This document shows positions 60,640-64,000 of a stretch of DNA of 64,000 nt, piece after piece. The stretch spans positions 84,005 through 148,004 of the forward strand of contig CAYHEC010000005.1 in NCBI GenBank assembly GCA_964355675.1. Reading direction: 5' to 3'. Every line of letters starts with the position of its first letter. Position 1 is the stretch's first letter. Source of the stretch: CAMBDS01 sp964355675. Its GTDB lineage: Bacteria > Electryoneota > AABM5-125-24 > Hatepunaeales > Hatepunaeaceae. The position numbers were made by a program, and so were the translations under genes. The notes below the pieces were generated by a model. The model searched no databases and was not told where the DNA came from. It saw only the letters and a list, made by a program, of their open reading frames with translations.

Positions 60640-60882
60640 TTAGTTCACTGATACGACTTCACGCACTCCTGGGACTGTCCCCGTCAGAAACCGTTCAATT
60701 CCACCTTTGAGTGTCATCATCGCCATCGGGCAACCGTGACAGGCTCCCATCAGTTGTAATTCTACAACCCCGTCATCGGTTACGTTGATGAGTGTAACGT
60801 CGCCTCCATCGGCTCTTAGTGAAGGGCGAACCACGTCAAGCGCCGCTTCGACGGCACTGCGCATATCGTTACTATCGGACAT
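60640..60882 (-). CDS. NifU-like Fe-S scaffold/carrier protein (Nfu type), 80 aa
   Basis: Stand-alone NifU C-terminal domain: RPSLRADGGDVTLINVTDDGVVELQLMGACHGCPMAMMTLKGGIERFL with the cluster CxxC at CHGC. Proteins of this type carry [4Fe-4S] clusters to targets. A close paralogue lies at 61133-61369 on the same strand, with a palindromic element between. Confidence 0.92.
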   Translation of the reverse strand: MSDSNDMRSAVEAALDVVRPSLRADGGDVTLINVTDDGVVELQLMGACHGCPMAMMTLKGGIERFLTGTVPGVREVVSVN

Positions 60883-60931
60883 GAAATACTCCGTTCAAAT
60901 GTAATATTAATTTTGGCATATATAGCAACAA

Positions 60932-61111
60932 CTTGGAGGGCGGACTTTCAGAGTTCGTTGAAGTATTCGATAGAATGCCGAGAGTGTCCAGGCGGACGCC
61001 CTCGTCCGCCGAGCATTCAAGCACAAAACAAGCGCGGACGAGGGCGTCCGCGTGGACAAGTCGATACAAATTGAGAATATTTCAACGAACTCTTTCAGTC
61101 CGCTCTCTAAG
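60932..61111. repeat. large nested inverted repeat (copy 2)
   Basis: A 180-base element between two nfu-like genes. Outer arms: CTTGGAGGGCGGACTTTCAG at the left and CAGTCCGCTCTCTAAG at the right. Next layer: AGTTCGTTGAAGTATTC against GAATATTTCAACGAACT. The core, GTCCAGGCGGACGCCCTCG (from 60986) against GGACGAGGGCGTCCGCG (to 61052), matches the element at 8975-9163. Outer arms match 63948-64000 and, more loosely, 37589-37671. Confidence 0.8.
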
Positions 61112-61132
61112 AGTACTACTACTGAATTGCGA

Positions 61133-61369
61133 TTAGAATTCAGCCGCCACGACTTCACTGACTCCAGGAACCATCTCCTTAAGCCAGCGCTCGACGCCCA
61201 TCTTGACATGCATGAGCGACATTCCACAGCCATGACAGGCTCCAGAAAGGGCAACTTCGACGACGCCGTCGTCAGATATATTTAAAAGGCGGATGTCTCC
61301 ACCCTCCATCATAAATGAGGGGCGGATTTGTTCCAGCGCGATTTCTACTGAACGTCTATCTATTTCCAA
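61133..61369 (-). CDS. NifU-like Fe-S scaffold/carrier protein, second copy, 78 aa
   Basis: Same fold as the 60640-60882 protein: RPSFMMEGGDIRLLNISDDGVVEVALSGACHGCGMSLMHVKMGVERWL, CxxC at CHGC. I start it at TTG 61369, which has AGGAAA 7 bases upstream and gives an N-terminus (MEIDRRSVEIALEQIRPS) that lines up with the paralogue. A GTG at 61411 is the longer alternative. Similarity to the neighbour is high through the whole domain, pointing to a tandem duplication. Confidence 0.9.
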   Translation of the reverse strand: MEIDRRSVEIALEQIRPSFMMEGGDIRLLNISDDGVVEVALSGACHGCGMSLMHVKMGVERWLKEMVPGVSEVVAAEF

Positions 61370-61511
61370 TTTTATTTCCTGATAAGTATAATCAACCCAG
61401 TGTCGGGTCACCGCACCCGATACTCCAAATTAGTAATTCCCGAACTATACTGCCGACCACGGCGAATCGGAGGCGGAATTGAAGATTGATAAATAATACG
61501 AAAGTTAATGG

Positions 61512-62459
61512 TTAAACTCCGGATTTATGAGTAGGATTTCCGCTTGCCGCAACAAGAACACCACCCAATACTCCTACCGCACCAATAATTGTAACCAAAG
61601 TTATGCGCTCGTGAAGCATAACCGAACTGATGCCTAACGCAAATAGCGGCACAAGGTAAATAAAAGCTCCCGCCCGAGAAGCCGACCATCGTTGCAACGT
61701 CCAAAACCAGATCACAAAAGAAAAGACTGTACACCCAACAGATAAAAACATCAGCGCCCAGAATAGCTCACTTCCGCCAGCAACCAATTTGTCGACGATT
61801 CCAGGATGAATTGCAGGAAGACTCCAGACTGCTCCAAGAGTCATTATCCAGCCAAGATTTTCAAGTGGTTCACGTCCCGGGATAAGTTTCTTAGAAATCG
61901 TCGTAAATGCCCCCCAGCTTATGACAGCTCCCAGGGTGATGACAAGACCAAGAATCTTCTGTAGCGTCGATGCCGAATGACCTGCCTCAGTTGGTGCATC
62001 CTGTCCCAATGTAATGATTAAGAGGCCGACAAAAGCAATCGCTATACCCCCCCACCGACGTATTGTAATCTTCTCGTGCAACAAAATCGATGCGAAAAGA
62101 ACAATAAATGCAGGGTTAAGGGAGATCACCAGACTGGCCCAGCCAGCCGGTATCAGGGTCTCACCATAATTAAGACAAATGTGATAAAAAGGAACAGCCA
62201 CCAACGAAGCAACAACGGCGAGAATCCGCTCGTTGGGGTTGAGACTTCGCCAAAACCACAAGCCTCCACGCCCCGAGCGCTTGCCAGCCCACAATCCGAT
62301 AGGCAACAACAATATTGCCGACGGTACAAACCGCGCCATTACAAGCTCAAGAGGTGTTAAATACTTGAGTCCAATTTTTATGGCAATGAATGACCCCCCC
62401 CAGAGAAACATGACAAAGAGCAGGGATATAATTATAACAAAAGGCGGGTATGAGCGCAT
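61512..62459 (-). CDS. EamA-family (DMT) transporter, 315 aa
   Basis: Ten-helix drug/metabolite transporter fold with two EamA repeats (LFVMFLWGGSFIAIKIGLKYLTPLELVMARF; LGLVITLGAVISWGAFTTISKKL). Substrate unknown. The ATG at 62459 is inside the stop of the preceding MgtC-family gene (TAATG), so the two are translationally coupled; a longer ORF start upstream is less likely. Confidence 0.88.
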   Translation of the reverse strand: MRSYPPFVIIISLLFVMFLWGGSFIAIKIGLKYLTPLELVMARFVPSAILLLPIGLWAGKRSGRGGLWFWRSLNPNERILAVVASLVAVPFYHICLNYGETLIPAGWASLVISLNPAFIVLFASILLHEKITIRRWGGIAIAFVGLLIITLGQDAPTEAGHSASTLQKILGLVITLGAVISWGAFTTISKKLIPGREPLENLGWIMTLGAVWSLPAIHPGIVDKLVAGGSELFWALMFLSVGCTVFSFVIWFWTLQRWSASRAGAFIYLVPLFALGISSVMLHERITLVTIIGAVGVLGGVLVAASGNPTHKSGV

Positions 62460-63136
62460 TAATGCTCTACTTCCGTGACGCCCTGAATGCTCCAAAGCGC
62501 CGCCAGTAAAGGCCTTATATCCGACGGTTCCTTCGAGGACATAATGGTCACCTTGACTCCCATCGGCGCAAGTTCGAAGCGAAACGAATCGGCTCTTACG
62601 CCAACTCTCTCAAGCGCCGCCTGAATCAAACGACGAAGCTCAGGTGTGTCCTCCCTTGCCGTCATCTTAAGCAATAAGGGACGATCAGTTTGGGTCATTC
62701 GCGAATCGAGGGCGTGAAGTAACGTCAGGGTAAGAAGTATCAGCCCAGTGACCAGTAATCCAAGTAGTTGATACCCCGCACCCACGATAAGACCAATACC
62801 GGTCGCTACCAATGTCCGGGTGGCCGTCGTAAGGGATGCATCGTCTTGTCTCCTTCGTATTGCCGCGCTGGCCGCCAACAAACCCGACGCCCCAATGATC
62901 CAGCCAGCAAGCCTCCCTGGGTCCGACGCAACTCCCTCTCCAGTCCCAAGATCGATCAGCTCCCCGACCATCATGAAAATCGTGGCGCTGAGGCAGATCA
63001 GAATAGTGTCTCGCAATCCGACTGATCGCTTGACCCCGCTTCGTTCCATTCCAAGCAAGGCTCCACAGAGAATCGCCGTAAACAATTCCATGAAAAACCG
63101 GGGAAGCAGAATACCCAAGTAATTAATATTGTCCAT
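62459..63136 (-). CDS. MgtC/SapB-family membrane protein, 225 aa
   Basis: MgtC-type protein: about four helices in the first 140 residues with FTAILCGALLGMERSGVKRSVGLRDTILICLSA and a C-terminal cytoplasmic ACT-like region (LRRLIQAALERVGVRADSF). Family members are linked to magnesium homeostasis or regulation. It shares one base with the stop of the upstream LPS-kinase-like gene and is coupled to the downstream EamA gene. Confidence 0.88.
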   Translation of the reverse strand: MDNINYLGILLPRFFMELFTAILCGALLGMERSGVKRSVGLRDTILICLSATIFMMVGELIDLGTGEGVASDPGRLAGWIIGASGLLAASAAIRRRQDDASLTTATRTLVATGIGLIVGAGYQLLGLLVTGLILLTLTLLHALDSRMTQTDRPLLLKMTAREDTPELRRLIQAALERVGVRADSFRFELAPMGVKVTIMSSKEPSDIRPLLAALWSIQGVTEVEH

Positions 63137-63936
63137 TATTTCTCCTGCCTTACACTATTCATCGGTCGGCCATTAGTACCAAATCTGGCACTTCTACGGA
63201 TGATTTTCTTGGATTTTCTATAAAACCTGACTAAATCGTGTCCCCTCTGAGCCATGGCAAATAGCACTCCAAGACTCTCCCGACCGTAAAGTTCACGCGC
63301 GTCAGGCATATCGTGCTCCATAAGCATCACGTCGTAAGCCTTCAGATACTTGCTTCGGGTTTTCCTTGCGCGAACTGGATCGATTGTTGCCAGTCCAGTG
63401 GGCGTCACCAAAAAATTAGCAGGATGCGGGTCGCGATGCACCCAATCGGCATCGTGCATTTTATGTACAAAGGCGACAATCGATTTCGTATCCGAAACTG
63501 TCGCCGCCGTGCCTGAAAGGTATGGGTAGATCAACAAACTTTCGACCGCCATTCTTCCGCTTCTCCTTTGCATGAGCAAACTTGGTTGTGGGGTCAAAAG
63601 TCCAGCCTCTTTTAATCTCACTGCATTCGTGCAGGCGATCTCACCCAAAGTAGGGAAAGAGATCGACGTCAATTTGAACCACCACCAAGTTTGTTGCAGG
63701 ATGAATTTCTTCACAACATAAATTTCCCCTGCGAACTCAATTAACATGACTTCACTGCGATGGTCATGTTTGATAATAGATTTCGGATTATTAATAGCGG
63801 ATTTCAGATCATCGATTCTAAATTTCCATTCTTCGGCGGAAATCGTATTAGAATTAAACGACCTATATTCCCATTCGCCAGACTTCCAAGAGACATGGTC
63901 TGACAATACTTTAGGTGATTGGAGTGTATCAATCAA
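63136..63936 (-). CDS. Kdo/heptose-kinase-like (RIO-type) protein, 266 aa
   Basis: Eukaryotic-type kinase fold of the LPS-core kinase (WaaP/RfaY, KdkA) group. Visible elements: lysine Lys76/77 in IYVVKKFIL, catalytic loop VHRDPHPANF (His167, Arg168, Asp169, Asn174) and metal-binding Asp186 in LATIDPVRA. It probably phosphorylates a lipopolysaccharide core sugar; the substrate is inferred from family. The last base overlaps the MgtC-family gene start. Confidence 0.8.
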   Translation of the reverse strand: MIDTLQSPKVLSDHVSWKSGEWEYRSFNSNTISAEEWKFRIDDLKSAINNPKSIIKHDHRSEVMLIEFAGEIYVVKKFILQQTWWWFKLTSISFPTLGEIACTNAVRLKEAGLLTPQPSLLMQRRSGRMAVESLLIYPYLSGTAATVSDTKSIVAFVHKMHDADWVHRDPHPANFLVTPTGLATIDPVRARKTRSKYLKAYDVMLMEHDMPDARELYGRESLGVLFAMAQRGHDLVRFYRKSKKIIRRSARFGTNGRPMNSVRQEK

Positions 63937-63947
63937 GTAGCAATCCT

Positions 63948-64000
63948 CTTGGAGGGCGGACTTTTAGAGTTCGTTGATTTATTCGTTCGAGTAGAGATTT
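63948..64000. repeat. inverted repeat element (copy 3), cut by the window end
   Basis: CTTGGAGGGCGGACTTTTAG followed by AGTTCGTTGATTTATTCG, nearly identical to the left arms of the 60932-61111 element. The sequence ends at the window edge before the core. Confidence 0.7.

Overview
The window looks like chromosomal DNA from an uncultured Gram-negative bacterium of the FCB group (a candidate phylum near Zixibacteria, Calditrichota, Cloacimonadota or Marinimicrobia; I cannot say which). The evidence is five large secreted proteins plus one window-edge fragment that end in type IX secretion (Por) C-terminal sorting domains with a YPNPFN-type motif, together with outer-membrane genes (lptF/lptG, a porin-like barrel, a BamA-like barrel, an LPS-kinase-like protein). 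There are no rRNA genes or CRISPR arrays. I see three tRNA genes (Ser-GCT, Val-TAC, Leu-CAA), all on the minus strand.

Layout. 1-8.9 kb: T9SS cargo genes, a very large gingipain-type (C25) peptidase and tRNA-Ser, bracketed by two fragments of an IS3-family element and by two broken 5' gene stubs. 9-11 kb: two secreted YHS/TRASH metal-binding proteins and an inverted-repeat element. 11.2-17.8 kb: a minus-strand run encoding a membrane b-type cytochrome, a ferredoxin-like/flavin oxidoreductase, a TPR protein, a 20-haem c-type cytochrome, phosphoglycerate kinase and triosephosphate isomerase. The first four look like an electron-transfer chain from NAD(P)H to the periplasm or cell surface. 17.8-23.7 kb: another minus-strand run with overlapping genes: aconitase-family large subunit, AAA ATPase, DUF4276 protein (PARIS-like pair), queuosine-precursor transporter, APC permease. 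23.8-28.6 kb (plus strand): mutY, then a cupredoxin, a histidine kinase and an outer-membrane barrel. 29-34 kb: two T9SS cargos. 34-42.3 kb: acyl-CoA synthetase, tRNA-Val, a small membrane protein, CcsA-type cytochrome c assembly protein, a protease-propeller-barrel fusion and a dicarboxylate symporter.

42.4-46.3 kb (minus): purM, gpsA, a flavoprotein with an apparent CTG start, and an RlmN-like radical SAM enzyme. 46.4-49.2 kb: two PKD lipoproteins, tRNA-Leu, a small membrane protein. 49.3-58.5 kb (minus): a 1256-aa T9SS cargo, a DnaJ-like protein with half a zinc finger, a GerW-like protein, a degenerate kinase-like protein, an MBL hydrolase, lptG and lptF. 58.5-64 kb (minus): two GNAT enzymes, two Nfu-type Fe-S proteins, an EamA transporter, an MgtC-family protein and a lipopolysaccharide-kinase-like protein.

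Intergenic DNA is rich in GC-rich palindromes of several families, some nested inside each other and one apparently inserted in frame into a signal peptide. The most interesting items are the 20-haem electron-transfer locus, the palindrome families, the AAA-DUF4276 pair, the cupredoxin-kinase-porin operon and the protease-propeller-barrel protein. Family names come from reading the sequences by eye; no database search was run.
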